A stretch of 64,000 nt of DNA from Streptomyces viridochromogenes DSM 40736. GTDB taxonomy: Bacteria; Actinomycetota; Actinomycetes; Streptomycetales; Streptomycetaceae. The notes below the pieces were generated by a model, which was given only the letters and a program-made list of their open reading frames with translations, ran no database searches and had not been told where the DNA came from. Made by a program: the position numbers and the translations under genes. The stretch lies in contig NZ_GG657757.1 of NCBI RefSeq assembly GCF_000158955.1, forward strand, positions 7,153,158-7,217,157. Direction: 5' to 3'. Positions 41,237-49,372 of the stretch are shown here, piece after piece. Position 1 is the first letter of the stretch; each line of letters begins with the position of its first letter.

Positions 41237-41734
41237 ATGTCTCCCTTCCCTTCCTCTCGGCCGGCTGTGGCCGTCCTGGGTGCCGATGTCGCGGATCGCG
41301 CGACGTGGCACCTCCCTTCGGTCGCCGCATCCGCTCGGTCGGCCCGCCGGCAGGTGGTGGCGCAGTTGGACGGCTGGGGCCTGTCCCAGGTGGCCGACGA
41401 TGCGACGCTGATCGTCTCCGAGCTCGTCACGAAAGCTGTCTGCCACGGGTCGGGTCCCGTCTGGCACACGGTGCGGCACATACCGGACGGCGCCGCCGAC
41501 GTGGTGCGCCTCGAGGTCGGCGACCACGGGCTGGGCTGGGCCGGGGTTCCGGAGCCGCGCGAGCGCGGGGACGGGTCGAGCTGCGGCGGCCGGGGTCTGC
41601 TGCTGGTCGAGGCGCTGTCCTCGCGGTGGGGCGCCTGGCGCCTGCCGCACGGTTTCGTGGTGTGGGCCGAGGTGTCCGTCCGGTCGTCGGTCGGCTCACT
41701 CGATGTGCACGTGGAAAGCCAAAGCAGAAAATAA
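41237..41734 (+). CDS. RsbW-like ATP-binding regulatory protein (HATPase_c_2)
   Basis: A 165-residue single GHKL ATPase domain of the anti-sigma factor kinase type common in Streptomyces. The N box reads DDATLIVSELVTKAVCHG, where the usual ELVTNA is ELVTKA, so the key Asn that binds magnesium is replaced by Lys. The G1 box DHGLGW and G2 box GGRGLLLVEAL follow. Loss of the N-box Asn would weaken or abolish kinase activity, so it may act by binding only. It sits behind one of the palindromic operators, between the divergent carboxylase and the MFS gene. Confidence 0.82.
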   Translation: MSPFPSSRPAVAVLGADVADRATWHLPSVAASARSARRQVVAQLDGWGLSQVADDATLIVSELVTKAVCHGSGPVWHTVRHIPDGAADVVRLEVGDHGLGWAGVPEPRERGDGSSCGGRGLLLVEALSSRWGAWRLPHGFVVWAEVSVRSSVGSLDVHVESQSRK

Positions 41735-41745
41735 GCCCATTCCTC

Positions 41746-41774
41746 TTGAGGGATCGTTGAACGATCCCTAGGTT
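41746..41774 (+). promoter_or_regulatory. Promoter with embedded palindromic operator (MFS transporter)
   Basis: -35 TTGAGG (41746-41751), 17-bp spacer, -10 TAGGTT (41769-41774). GGATCGTTGAACGATCC at 41751-41767 fills the spacer. The arms read GATCGTT rather than GATTGTT, with compensating change on the other side, which shows that symmetry is conserved. Confidence 0.82.
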
Positions 41775-41892
41775 GTTCCCACGTCGAGGCCGGCTGGTGC
41801 GCAGGGCCGGTTCCCACGAAGGCTGGGCGTACGGGATGGACCGACCCATCACCAGCCACCTCTACTCCGTTCCCTCCTCCCGTGAGGTCTCC

Positions 41893-43167
41893 ATGACAAC
41901 CACGCCCACCAGTCCCCCAGTCGTCGCCGAGGATCTGACCGGCCGATTCGCCTGGTACCGGTCGTTCTCCCCGCAGGGACGCCGCGCCTTCAAGGGAGCG
42001 TTCGGCGGGTACGCCCTCGACTCGTACGACTTCCAGGTACTCCCGCTCAGCATGGTGGCCATGGCGGCCTACTTCAGCCTCACCACGGCGCAGACGGGCC
42101 TGCTGACCACGGTCACGCTGCTGGTGTCCGCGCTCGGTGGCGTTCTGGCGGGCCTGCTGATCGACAGGGTCGGCCGGGTGAAGACGCTCATGATCACGGT
42201 GGCCACCTACGCCGTCTTCACCGTGCTGTGCGGCTTCGCCGTCAACTACCCGATGCTGCTGGTGTGCAGGGCTTTCCAGGGCCTCGGCTTCGGCGGTGAA
42301 TGGGCGGCCGGGGCTGTTCTGGTGGCGGAGTACGCCAAGTCCCGCTATCGCGGCAGGGTGTTGGCGTTCATCCAGAGTTCCTGGGCGGTCGGCTGGGGCC
42401 TCGCCGTGATGGTGTCGACGGTCGTGATGGACACCCTGGACCCCTCCATCAGCTGGAGGGTGATGTTCTGGACGGGCGCTCTGCCCGCGCTGCTGCTGGT
42501 GTACGTCCGCCGCAACGTCAAGGACGCCCCCGAGGTGACCGAGCGGCTGGCGAGCAAGGAACCGCGTGTCCCGCTGTCGTCGATCTTCAAGGGCGACCTC
42601 GCCCGCAAGACGCTCTTCGCGACGCTGCTCGCCATCGGTGTGCAGGGCGGCTACTACACCATCGCCACCTGGCTGCCCACCTACCTCAAGGTCGAGCGCG
42701 GCCTCACCGTGGTCGGCACCGGCAGTTACCTGTTCATGCTCATCACCGGCGCCTTCCTCGGCTACCTCGCCGCCGGCTACATCACCGACGTGCTCGGACG
42801 CAAGAAGACCTTCGCCCTCTTCGCGGTGCTCAGCGCCGGCTTGCTGCTGGCCTACATCAACATCCCGCAGGGCGCCAACACCACGCTGCTGCTCCTGGGC
42901 TTCCCGCTGGGGTTCTGCGCCTCCGCCATCTTCTCCGGGTTCGGTGCCTTCCTGGCCGAGCTCTACCCGGGCCCGGTCCGTGGCACCGGCCAGAGCTTCA
43001 CGTACAACGTCGGCCGCGCCCTCGGCGCCTTCTTCCCCACCGCGGTCGGCTTCTCCGCGGGCAGCGCGGGCGTCGGCGGCGCCCTGATCTACGGAGTCAT
43101 CGGCTACGCCATCGCCCTGGTCGCCCTCCTGGGGCTGCCGGAGACCCGCGGTACCGAACTCACCTGA
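41893..43167 (+). CDS. MFS metabolite:H+ symporter (sialate/organic acid type)
   Basis: A 424-residue 12-helix major facilitator. The signature loop between TM2 and TM3 is DRVGRVKTLM. TM4-5 carry RAFQGLGFGGEWAAGAVLVAEY, the G-x-G-G-E-W motif of the SHS/AAHS and NanT-like carriers for organic acids. Loop 8-9 DVLGRKKTF repeats the MFS motif. ATG 41893 is chosen for its GTGAGGT site; an in-frame ATG 57 bases upstream is possible. The operator-filled promoter at 41746 places it in the same regulon as the carboxylase and pxp genes, so it may import the substrate of that pathway. Confidence 0.87.
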   Translation: MTTTPTSPPVVAEDLTGRFAWYRSFSPQGRRAFKGAFGGYALDSYDFQVLPLSMVAMAAYFSLTTAQTGLLTTVTLLVSALGGVLAGLLIDRVGRVKTLMITVATYAVFTVLCGFAVNYPMLLVCRAFQGLGFGGEWAAGAVLVAEYAKSRYRGRVLAFIQSSWAVGWGLAVMVSTVVMDTLDPSISWRVMFWTGALPALLLVYVRRNVKDAPEVTERLASKEPRVPLSSIFKGDLARKTLFATLLAIGVQGGYYTIATWLPTYLKVERGLTVVGTGSYLFMLITGAFLGYLAAGYITDVLGRKKTFALFAVLSAGLLLAYINIPQGANTTLLLLGFPLGFCASAIFSGFGAFLAELYPGPVRGTGQSFTYNVGRALGAFFPTAVGFSAGSAGVGGALIYGVIGYAIALVALLGLPETRGTELT

Positions 43168-43216
43168 GGCGTCCCGCCACTGGGACGCACCGTACGGCGC
43201 GGCGCCCCGGGGCCGA

Positions 43217-45430
43217 ATGACACCGGACCCATGGCCCCGGGGCGCCGCCGCACAGGAGAGGCTTCATCCCTTGCACCCGAGAGTCGGCAGGGCCCACCGG
43301 ACGAGACCTCGTCCTCGTCACTGGCCCGACGCGCGAACAGCGCGCCATCTCGCCCGCGCCAGGAACTGGCGGGTACGCAGCAAACTCACCGCCGTCGTCC
43401 TGATCCCCGGACTCCTGGCCGGCTTCCTCGCTACCGTGAGCCTTTCCCGGACCATCGGCGACGCCCGTGACTACGGGCGGTTCGCCGCACTGGCCCGTCT
43501 CCAGCGCCCCGCCCTCGGCCTGGTCCACGCCCTCCAGGACGAGCGTGACGACACGGCCGCGTTCGTCGCCGAACGGCGCGAGGGCTCGCGCGGCAGCCTC
43601 GACGAACGACGCGCCGCGGCCGACACCGCCGCCGTCGCCTACCGCCGGGCGGCGGGCGCCCTCGACGCCGCCGGTGATCCGCGACTGGAGGTGGCGTCGC
43701 GCAGGGCCGCGGAGGAGTTGCGCACGCTCGGCGGGCTGCGCCGGGCGGTGGACGAGGCCGGGCTGACCCAGGGGGCGATCGTCGCCGGCTACACGGTCAT
43801 GGTGAGCAGACTGATGGACCTCGGCCCGGTCCTCGCCGAGCACAACGGTGACGGGACGTCCGCGCAACGGGTGCGGGTCCTCAACACGCTGTCCGTCGCC
43901 GTGGAGAACACCAGCCGGGTCCGGGCGGAACTCAATGCCGCCCTGACCACCGGGACGTTCCTGGTCGGCCAGTTCCCGGAGTTCGCCGGCGCGGTCGCCC
44001 GTCAGCAGGAGTCCGTGGACGACTTCCTGGCCACGACCAGCCTGCCGCAGCGCACCCTGTACGCCGACTCCGTCAAGGGGACCTCGGTCAGCGCTGCCCA
44101 GGCCATCCAGGAACGGGCCGCCGAGCAGGCGCAGGCCGGCCGGATCGGTATCGAACCGGCCCGGTGGAAGCAGGTCTCCGGGCGCAAGATCGCACTGATG
44201 CGCACGGTCGAGTCCCGGGTCCTGGACGACCTGATCAGCGTCAGCGACGCGGCGCACGCCGCACGGCTGTGGGCCGGCTGGTGGGGTGCGGCGGGCATGC
44301 TGGCCGTGTTCCTGGCGACCGGAGGGATGGTCACCGCGGCGGTACGGTCCATGACGCGTCCTTTGCGGACACTGCGCGCCTCGGCCCTCGATGTCGCCCA
44401 CCACCGGCTGCCCGCGGCGCTCGAACGTCTGCGGCAGGCGGACGTCGATGACCTCGGCGACATCCGGGCCGAACCCACCGGGGTGGTCTGCGAGGACGAG
44501 ATCGGCGAGGTCGCCCGGGCCTTCGACGCCGTGCACGACGCGGCCGTGCGGCTGGCCACGGATCAGGCCGCGCTCCGCTCGCACATCAACGGGATGTTCG
44601 TGCACCTCTCCCGCCGCAACCAGCGTCTGGTGGGCAAGCTCCTCACCGAGATCGGAGACCTCGAACAGGACGAGCGGGACCCCGAGCGCCTGGCACGGCT
44701 GTTCCAACTGGACCACCTGGCCACGCAGATGTTGCGTACCGACGAGAGCCTGCTGGTGCTCGCGGGTTCGGACACCGGGCGGGGATGGGACCGCCCGATG
44801 CCCCTGGCGGAGGTCCTGCTCGCGGCGAGCGCCGAGGTGGAGCACTACGCCCGGGTCGTCTGCCGGCCGTCCGTCGAGGCGGACGTCGTGGGTGACGCCG
44901 TGACCGACCTGGTGCACCTCCTCGCGGAACTGATGGAGAACGCCACGCAGTTCTCCGGCCCGCGCTCCACCGTCATGGTGACGTACGGCGTCGCTCGCGA
45001 CCGCGCCGCCGGTCTGGTGATCACCATCGTGGACGAGGGGTCGGGGATGACTCCCGCCGACCTGGCGCTCGCGAACCACCGGCTGTCCTCCGTGCGCGCC
45101 TTCGACCCCGAGGCGGGGCAGACCATGGGCCTCTTCGTCGTCAGCCGCCTCGCGTCCAGACACGGCATCTCGGTCGCCCTCGTCCCCTCGCCCCGGCGGG
45201 GGACGACGGCCCTGGTGCGGTTGCCCCGTCACCTGCTGGCCAGGCTCGAGGACCCTTCCGCCGCTGAGGCCGCCCACCCGCACGCACTCGCCGCGCAGGT
45301 CCCGCCCGCCGCACCCGCGTTCGGTTCGGCGCAGGACTGGCTGGTCCACCGCCGGTTCTCCGACGGGCTGCACGCCGACGCCGGCCACGCACCGCCGTCC
45401 GTACCGTTCACCACAGAAGGACAACCGTGA
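43217..45430 (+). CDS. Conservon (CvnA)-like sensor kinase with nitrate/nitrite-sensing-type domain
   Basis: A 737-residue membrane protein. After an Arg-rich start come TM1 (about 55-78, TAVVLIPGLLAGFLATV) and a roughly 260-residue helical extracellular domain of the NIT type (VHALQDERDDTAAFV, then SVAVENTSRVRAELNAALTTGTFL). TM2 lies at about 350-375, followed by HAMP. The kinase-like core has HLSRRNQRLVGKLLTEIGDLEQDERDP, an intact N box ELMENATQFSGP, G1 DEGSGMTP and G2 QTMGLFVVSRLA. This layout is that of CvnA proteins, but the usual cvnB-cvnC-cvnD partners are missing. It overlaps the solute-binding lipoprotein gene by one base. The start codon is uncertain because no ribosome site is seen. 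Confidence 0.85.
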   Translation: MTPDPWPRGAAAQERLHPLHPRVGRAHRTRPRPRHWPDARTARHLARARNWRVRSKLTAVVLIPGLLAGFLATVSLSRTIGDARDYGRFAALARLQRPALGLVHALQDERDDTAAFVAERREGSRGSLDERRAAADTAAVAYRRAAGALDAAGDPRLEVASRRAAEELRTLGGLRRAVDEAGLTQGAIVAGYTVMVSRLMDLGPVLAEHNGDGTSAQRVRVLNTLSVAVENTSRVRAELNAALTTGTFLVGQFPEFAGAVARQQESVDDFLATTSLPQRTLYADSVKGTSVSAAQAIQERAAEQAQAGRIGIEPARWKQVSGRKIALMRTVESRVLDDLISVSDAAHAARLWAGWWGAAGMLAVFLATGGMVTAAVRSMTRPLRTLRASALDVAHHRLPAALERLRQADVDDLGDIRAEPTGVVCEDEIGEVARAFDAVHDAAVRLATDQAALRSHINGMFVHLSRRNQRLVGKLLTEIGDLEQDERDPERLARLFQLDHLATQMLRTDESLLVLAGSDTGRGWDRPMPLAEVLLAASAEVEHYARVVCRPSVEADVVGDAVTDLVHLLAELMENATQFSGPRSTVMVTYGVARDRAAGLVITIVDEGSGMTPADLALANHRLSSVRAFDPEAGQTMGLFVVSRLASRHGISVALVPSPRRGTTALVRLPRHLLARLEDPSAAEAAHPHALAAQVPPAAPAFGSAQDWLVHRRFSDGLHADAGHAPPSVPFTTEGQP

Positions 45431-46692
45431 TGCCGAGACCCGCTGCCGGCGCGGTCGCCGCCCTCTGTTCGGCCCTGCTGCTCACCTCCGCCTGCACGGG
45501 GGACCCCGTGGCGAACCCCCGGGCCACCGTGTCCATCGGTTTCCTGGCCCCGCTCTCGGGCCCCGCGGCCACCGTGGGCGCCGACACCCGGCGCGGTGCC
45601 GAACTGGCGGTGAAGATCGTCAACGAGGACCTGACCTCCATCCCGCTTCCGCTCGGCCCGGGGGAGGGGCTCCTCCGGGCGAACCGTACGAAGATCAGGC
45701 TGCTGACCGCCGACACCGCGGCTTCCGGCACGACCGTCGCCGGACAGGTGGAGCGGCTCGTGAGGGGCCGGGGCGCGGTGGCCGTGGCCGGCGGCTACGA
45801 GTCGGCGGTCACCCAGGCGGCCGCCGCGCGGGCCGAGGCGCTGAAGGTCCCCTTGGTCAACGGCGGATCATCGGCGGCGTCGCTGACCGAGCGGGGCCTG
45901 GACTGGTTCTTCCGTACGGGGCCCTCCGACCTCGGCTACGGCCGGGTGGTGTTCTCACTGCTCAAGGAGCAGCGCCAGAGCGAAGGCACCGCCGTTCGAC
46001 GCATCGCCGTGGTGCACACGGACGACCAGTACGGCTCGGACGGATCGGACATGATCAAGCGCCTCGCCTCGCAGGTCGACGGCGATGTCGTGGCCGACGT
46101 CGAGGTGAGCGCCGGGTCCACCGACCTGTCGGGGGCCGTCGAAAAGGTGCGGGCCTCGGACCCGGACGTCGTCCTGACGTTGCTGTACACGCCGCAGGCG
46201 CTCGCCCTGAGTGATGAGTCCCGCGCCGTGTCGTACGAGCCACCGGCTCTCGTGGCCTTCGGCGGGGGGTACGCCGACCCGGCCTTCGTCACGACGGAGG
46301 GCCGCGACGCGGAAGGGATATGCAGCCGGTTCGCCTGGTCCGCGGACCTGGCCACGCACAACCGGGCGGCACGGGCCGTCGCCGGCCTCTACCGGGCGAC
46401 GTACCACAGGCCGATGAACGACGACGCCGCACGTGCGTTCACGGCGGTGATGAGCCTCGCCCAGGCGGTCGGCGAGGCGACCTCCCTCTCCCCGGCGGAC
46501 ATCCGCTCCGCCCTGGTGAACCTCGATGTCCCGGGACGGGACACGATCATGCCGTGGGACGGCGTGAAGTTCGACGACAACCATCAGAACATCGGGGCCC
46601 GGGGCGTCGTGGAGCAGATCCAGAAGGGGGGTTACCGCCTGGTCTACCCCTTCGACGTGGCTCGCGCACGGCTGCGGTGGCCCATGCCCTAG
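45430..46692 (+). CDS. Leu/Ile/Val-type ABC solute-binding lipoprotein
   Basis: A 420-residue periplasmic-binding-protein-type-1 fold (Peripla_BP_6). The signal peptide ends in a lipobox LLTSAC (Cys22), so the mature protein is membrane-anchored. The fold is shown by VSIGFLAPLSGPAATVGADTRRGAELAV, the hinge VAVAGGYESAVTQAAAARAEALKVPLVNGG and DVVLTLLYTPQALAL. No ABC permease or ATPase gene is near. Instead it is coupled (TGATG) to the sensor kinase, which suggests that it serves as an extracellular ligand receptor for that kinase rather than for import. It converges on the GntR gene with a 4-nt overlap. Confidence 0.85.
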   Translation: MPRPAAGAVAALCSALLLTSACTGDPVANPRATVSIGFLAPLSGPAATVGADTRRGAELAVKIVNEDLTSIPLPLGPGEGLLRANRTKIRLLTADTAASGTTVAGQVERLVRGRGAVAVAGGYESAVTQAAAARAEALKVPLVNGGSSAASLTERGLDWFFRTGPSDLGYGRVVFSLLKEQRQSEGTAVRRIAVVHTDDQYGSDGSDMIKRLASQVDGDVVADVEVSAGSTDLSGAVEKVRASDPDVVLTLLYTPQALALSDESRAVSYEPPALVAFGGGYADPAFVTTEGRDAEGICSRFAWSADLATHNRAARAVAGLYRATYHRPMNDDAARAFTAVMSLAQAVGEATSLSPADIRSALVNLDVPGRDTIMPWDGVKFDDNHQNIGARGVVEQIQKGGYRLVYPFDVARARLRWPMP

Positions 46693-47429
46693 GGGCCTTG
46701 CCGCTCCTGCTCGCCCTGGCTTCGGCCCGCTTCGGCCGTGATCGTCGCGGCGTACGTCCGCACGAGTTCCTCCTCGGCGTCGTCGAGGTAGTCGGCGAGC
46801 AGGAGTTCCGCCTTCACGATGGCGCCGGATCTGAGGGCGGCGAGGATGTCCCGGTTGCGGGCCAGGTAGGACTCGTGGAACCCCCGCAGTCTCGCGCCCA
46901 TCACATGGAAGCCGAGGCGCAGTTCCGCCAGCACGCCACGCATCAGCTCGTTCAGGCGGACGCTTTCGCCGAGCGCCACCACCGCGTCGTGGAAGTGCGT
47001 GTTGGCCGTGCCGACCTGCAGCCAGTCGCCTGCCGCTGCGGCCTGTTCCCCCTCGGCGACCGCGGCCTCGGCGGCGGCCAGATCGTACGGCGGGTTGCCG
47101 AGGTGGCGGACCACCGAGCATTCGACGAGGCGACGCACCCGATAGATGTCGATGACGTCCTGGACGGTGAGCATCCGGACGAAGACCCCGCGGTTGAGTT
47201 CGTGCACCAGCAATTTCTCGTGCGTGAGCAGACGGAACGCCTCACGGAGGGTGTTGCGTGAGACGCCGAGCGCTTTGCCGATGGTGTCCTCGGAGAGCTT
47301 GCCGCCCGGTGCGAGGTGCCCCTCCGAAATGCGGGTGCGCAGGATGTCGGCGACCCGCTCGGCGGTGCTGGAGCGCCCCAGCAGGGCGCGGTCCGCCACG
47401 AGCACGGCCGGATCCACCTCGGCAGCCAT
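46689..47429 (-). CDS. FadR-subfamily GntR regulator (FCD domain)
   Basis: A 246-residue regulator. The N-terminal winged helix reads RVADILRTRISEGHLAPGGKLSEDTIGKALGVSRNTLREAFRLL (given here as the region about residues 18-61) and is followed by the wing HELNRGVFVRML. The FCD ligand domain carries metal-ligand positions in DVIDIYRVRRLVECSVVRHL, ANTHFHDAVVALGES and the C-terminal 'RNRDILAALRSG' helix region. ATG 47429 is preferred to an upstream TTG. It is divergent from the hydro-lyase/pxp unit across an operator-promoter and is the best candidate ligand for the GGATTGTT-type palindromes in this region. Confidence 0.87.
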   Translation of the reverse strand: MAAEVDPAVLVADRALLGRSSTAERVADILRTRISEGHLAPGGKLSEDTIGKALGVSRNTLREAFRLLTHEKLLVHELNRGVFVRMLTVQDVIDIYRVRRLVECSVVRHLGNPPYDLAAAEAAVAEGEQAAAAGDWLQVGTANTHFHDAVVALGESVRLNELMRGVLAELRLGFHVMGARLRGFHESYLARNRDILAALRSGAIVKAELLLADYLDDAEEELVRTYAATITAEAGRSQGEQERQGP

Positions 47430-47502
47430 CGTCTTCGGTCCCCCTTCGTGGAGCTCTGGAAGACCAGTCAACCGAAAACTCGAGGATGGAACAACACGGC
47501 TC

Positions 47503-47532
47503 TTGTGGGATTGTTCAACAATCCTCTAGCTT
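47503..47532 (+). promoter_or_regulatory. Promoter with embedded palindromic operator (DUF1445-pxp unit / gntR)
   Basis: -35 TTGTGG (47503-47508), 18-bp spacer, -10 TAGCTT (47527-47532). GGATTGTTCAACAATCC at 47508-47524 occupies the spacer, the same element as at 41.1 and 41.7 kb. It drives the rightward unit and may also repress the leftward gntR. Confidence 0.82.
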
Positions 47533-47584
47533 GGGGTGGCCGCGCGTGCACCGCGCTCGACCTCGCCTGCCGAAAGGATCGCTG

Positions 47585-47926
47585 GTGGCAACTGTCGCTC
47601 ACCCCGCAGCCCTGAGCCCCGCTCAGGCCCGGGAGCTGTTCCGAACCGGTGAGAAGCCGGTCCACTGCCGGCTGGTGCGGGGGCTTCACCCAGGTCAATC
47701 TGATCTCGGTACCCGCCGACTGGGCCTACGACGTGCTGCTGTTCTGCCAGCGCAACCCCAAGCCGTGTCCGGTGCTCGACGTCACGGACCCCGGCTCCTG
47801 TTCTGGGCCTGCGGCGTCACCCCGCAGGCCGCCCTGATGGCCTCTCGACCGCCCTTCGCCGTGACCCACGCACCCGGATACATGCTGATCACGGATGTGC
47901 GGGACACCGACCACCGCGTCGGATGA
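47585..47926 (+). pseudogene. Collapsed DUF1445 (D-glutamate cyclase-like putative hydro-lyase) gene
   Basis: Starts GTG with VAHPAALSPAQARELFRTG, the normal DUF1445 N-terminus. It then shifts frame near 47664. The other frame (about 47666-47794) carries the highly conserved FTQVNLISVPADWAYDVLLF, then RNPKPCPVLDVTDPGS. Immediately after this the original frame resumes with LFWACGVTPQAALMASRPP and HAPGYMLITDVRD at the C-terminus. Intact family members are about 260-270 residues; here roughly 140 central residues are missing. A frameshift plus a large internal deletion argues for a dead gene rather than a sequencing slip. DUF1445 includes vertebrate D-glutamate cyclase, which makes 5-oxo-D-proline, consistent with the pxp genes downstream. 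Confidence 0.85.
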
Positions 47927-47981
47927 CGCGTGCCGAGGAATCCGGAACATGTGCTCTCGCGAGGAGAAACAGGCACCAGAG

Positions 47982-48746
47982 ATGACAGACGTCGTGATCG
48001 ATCTCAACGCGGATCTCGCGGAGGGCTACGGACGGTGGGCCCTCACCGATGACGAGGCCATGCTGGACCTGGTGACCAGCGCCAATGTCGCCTGCGGATT
48101 CCACGCGGGCGATCCCGGCATCATGCGCCGGGTCTGTGACCTGGCCGTCGAGCGCGGGGTGCGCATCGGGGCCCAGGTCTCCTACCGGGATCTGGCCGGA
48201 TTCGGGCGCCGGGCCATGGACGTCCCCGCGGGCGAACTGGCCGACGAGGTCACGTACCAGATCGGCGCCCTCCAGGTGTTCGCCCGCGCCGCCGGCGCGG
48301 ACGTCGCCTACGTCAAGCCGCACGGAGCGCTCTACAACCGGGTGGTCTCCGACCCCGAACAGGCCGCCGCCGTCGCCTCGGGCATCAGGCACGCCGCCCC
48401 CGGACTGGCCGTCCTGTGCCTGGCCGACTCGGCCATGCATCAGGCGGCCGGCCGAGAAGGGCTGGCCGTGGTAGCCGAAACCTTCGCCGACCGCGCCTAC
48501 ACCGCGGCGGGCACCCTGGTCCCACGTGGCACACCCGGCGCAGTGATCAGCGATCCGCATCAGGTCGTCAGGCAGGTGGTCGCGCTGGCCCGCGACGGCC
48601 GCACGACCGCACTCACCGGTGAACCGGTACCGATACGGGCCAGGTCGCTGTGCCTGCACGGGGACACTCCCGGGGCGGTAGACCTCGCCCTCCGGATCCG
48701 CAAGGCGCTGCAGGACGCCGGAGTCAGGCTGGAGGCGTTCGTATGA
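47982..48746 (+). CDS. pxpA: 5-oxoprolinase subunit A (LamB/YcsF family)
   Basis: Part of the three-component ATP-dependent 5-oxoprolinase that opens 5-oxo-L-proline to glutamate. The 254-residue TIM-barrel-like protein starts DVVIDLNADLAEGYGRW and carries SANVACGFHAGDPGIM and VAYVKPHGALYN, the classic LamB/YcsF motifs, ending with RSLCLHGDTPGAVDLA. ATG 47982 is chosen because it begins exactly at the conserved region. An upstream in-frame ATG would add about 29 unrelated residues. It overlaps pxpB by 4 nt, and with pxpC forms a tight operon behind the broken DUF1445 gene. Confidence 0.93.
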   Translation: MTDVVIDLNADLAEGYGRWALTDDEAMLDLVTSANVACGFHAGDPGIMRRVCDLAVERGVRIGAQVSYRDLAGFGRRAMDVPAGELADEVTYQIGALQVFARAAGADVAYVKPHGALYNRVVSDPEQAAAVASGIRHAAPGLAVLCLADSAMHQAAGREGLAVVAETFADRAYTAAGTLVPRGTPGAVISDPHQVVRQVVALARDGRTTALTGEPVPIRARSLCLHGDTPGAVDLALRIRKALQDAGVRLEAFV

Positions 48747-49372
48747 GGCTGCTGCCGGTCGGACAGGACTCGCTGCTCATCGATCTGGACGGACCGGGCG
48801 AGGCTCAGGCCTGGCATGCCGAACTGCTGCGCCGCCGTGACACGGGCACCCTGACGCCGGTGCGGGAGATCGTGCCGGGCGAGAAGACCGTGCTGCTGTA
48901 CGGCGTGCACGATCTCCCCGGCATCCGGGCGGAGTTGCTCCGCTGGTCCGCTCCCGCGCCGGCGGCGGACAGCGATGACCTGGTGAAGATCCCCGTCCGG
49001 TACGACGGGGCCGACCTCGCCGTGGTCGCCGAGCTGTGGGGCATGAGTGAGGACGACGTGGTCCGTGTGCACAGCGGCGCCGAATACCGGGTGGCGTTCT
49101 CCGGTTTCGCCCCGGGATTCGCGTACCTGACGGGACAGGGTGAGCCGTACGTCGTGCCGCGCCGGGCGCAGCCGCGCACCTCGGTACCGGCCGGGTCGGT
49201 GGCCCTGGCCGGCACCTACACGGGCATCTACCCCCGGAGCTCGCCGGGCGGATGGCAACTGATCGGCAGGACTTCGGTCACCTTGTGGGACCTGGAGCGC
49301 CAACCGGCGGCCCTGCTCGTGCCGGGTACCCGGGTGCGTTTCGTGCCGCTGTCCGAGGAGGCGGCCGCATGA
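48743..49372 (+). CDS. pxpB: 5-oxoprolinase subunit B (KipI-like)
   Basis: A 209-residue protein of the allophanate hydrolase subunit 1/KipI family. After a variable N-terminal domain, the C-terminal half shows the diagnostic LVKIPVRYDGADLAVVAEL, YRVAFSGFAPGFAYLTG, VPRRAQPRTSVPAGSVALAG, and GIYPRSSPGGWQLIGRT series. PxpB works with PxpC and PxpA, and the pair PxpB-PxpC is thought to phosphorylate/activate 5-oxoproline. ATGA overlaps on both sides (with pxpA and pxpC) indicate strict co-translation. Confidence 0.94.
   Translation: MRLLPVGQDSLLIDLDGPGEAQAWHAELLRRRDTGTLTPVREIVPGEKTVLLYGVHDLPGIRAELLRWSAPAPAADSDDLVKIPVRYDGADLAVVAELWGMSEDDVVRVHSGAEYRVAFSGFAPGFAYLTGQGEPYVVPRRAQPRTSVPAGSVALAGTYTGIYPRSSPGGWQLIGRTSVTLWDLERQPAALLVPGTRVRFVPLSEEAAA

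Noticed and set aside
43160..45424. Leftward 754-codon frame opposite the conservon-like kinase
   Set aside because: Antisense shadow; repetitive G/R/V text, while the rightward frame holds the N and G boxes.
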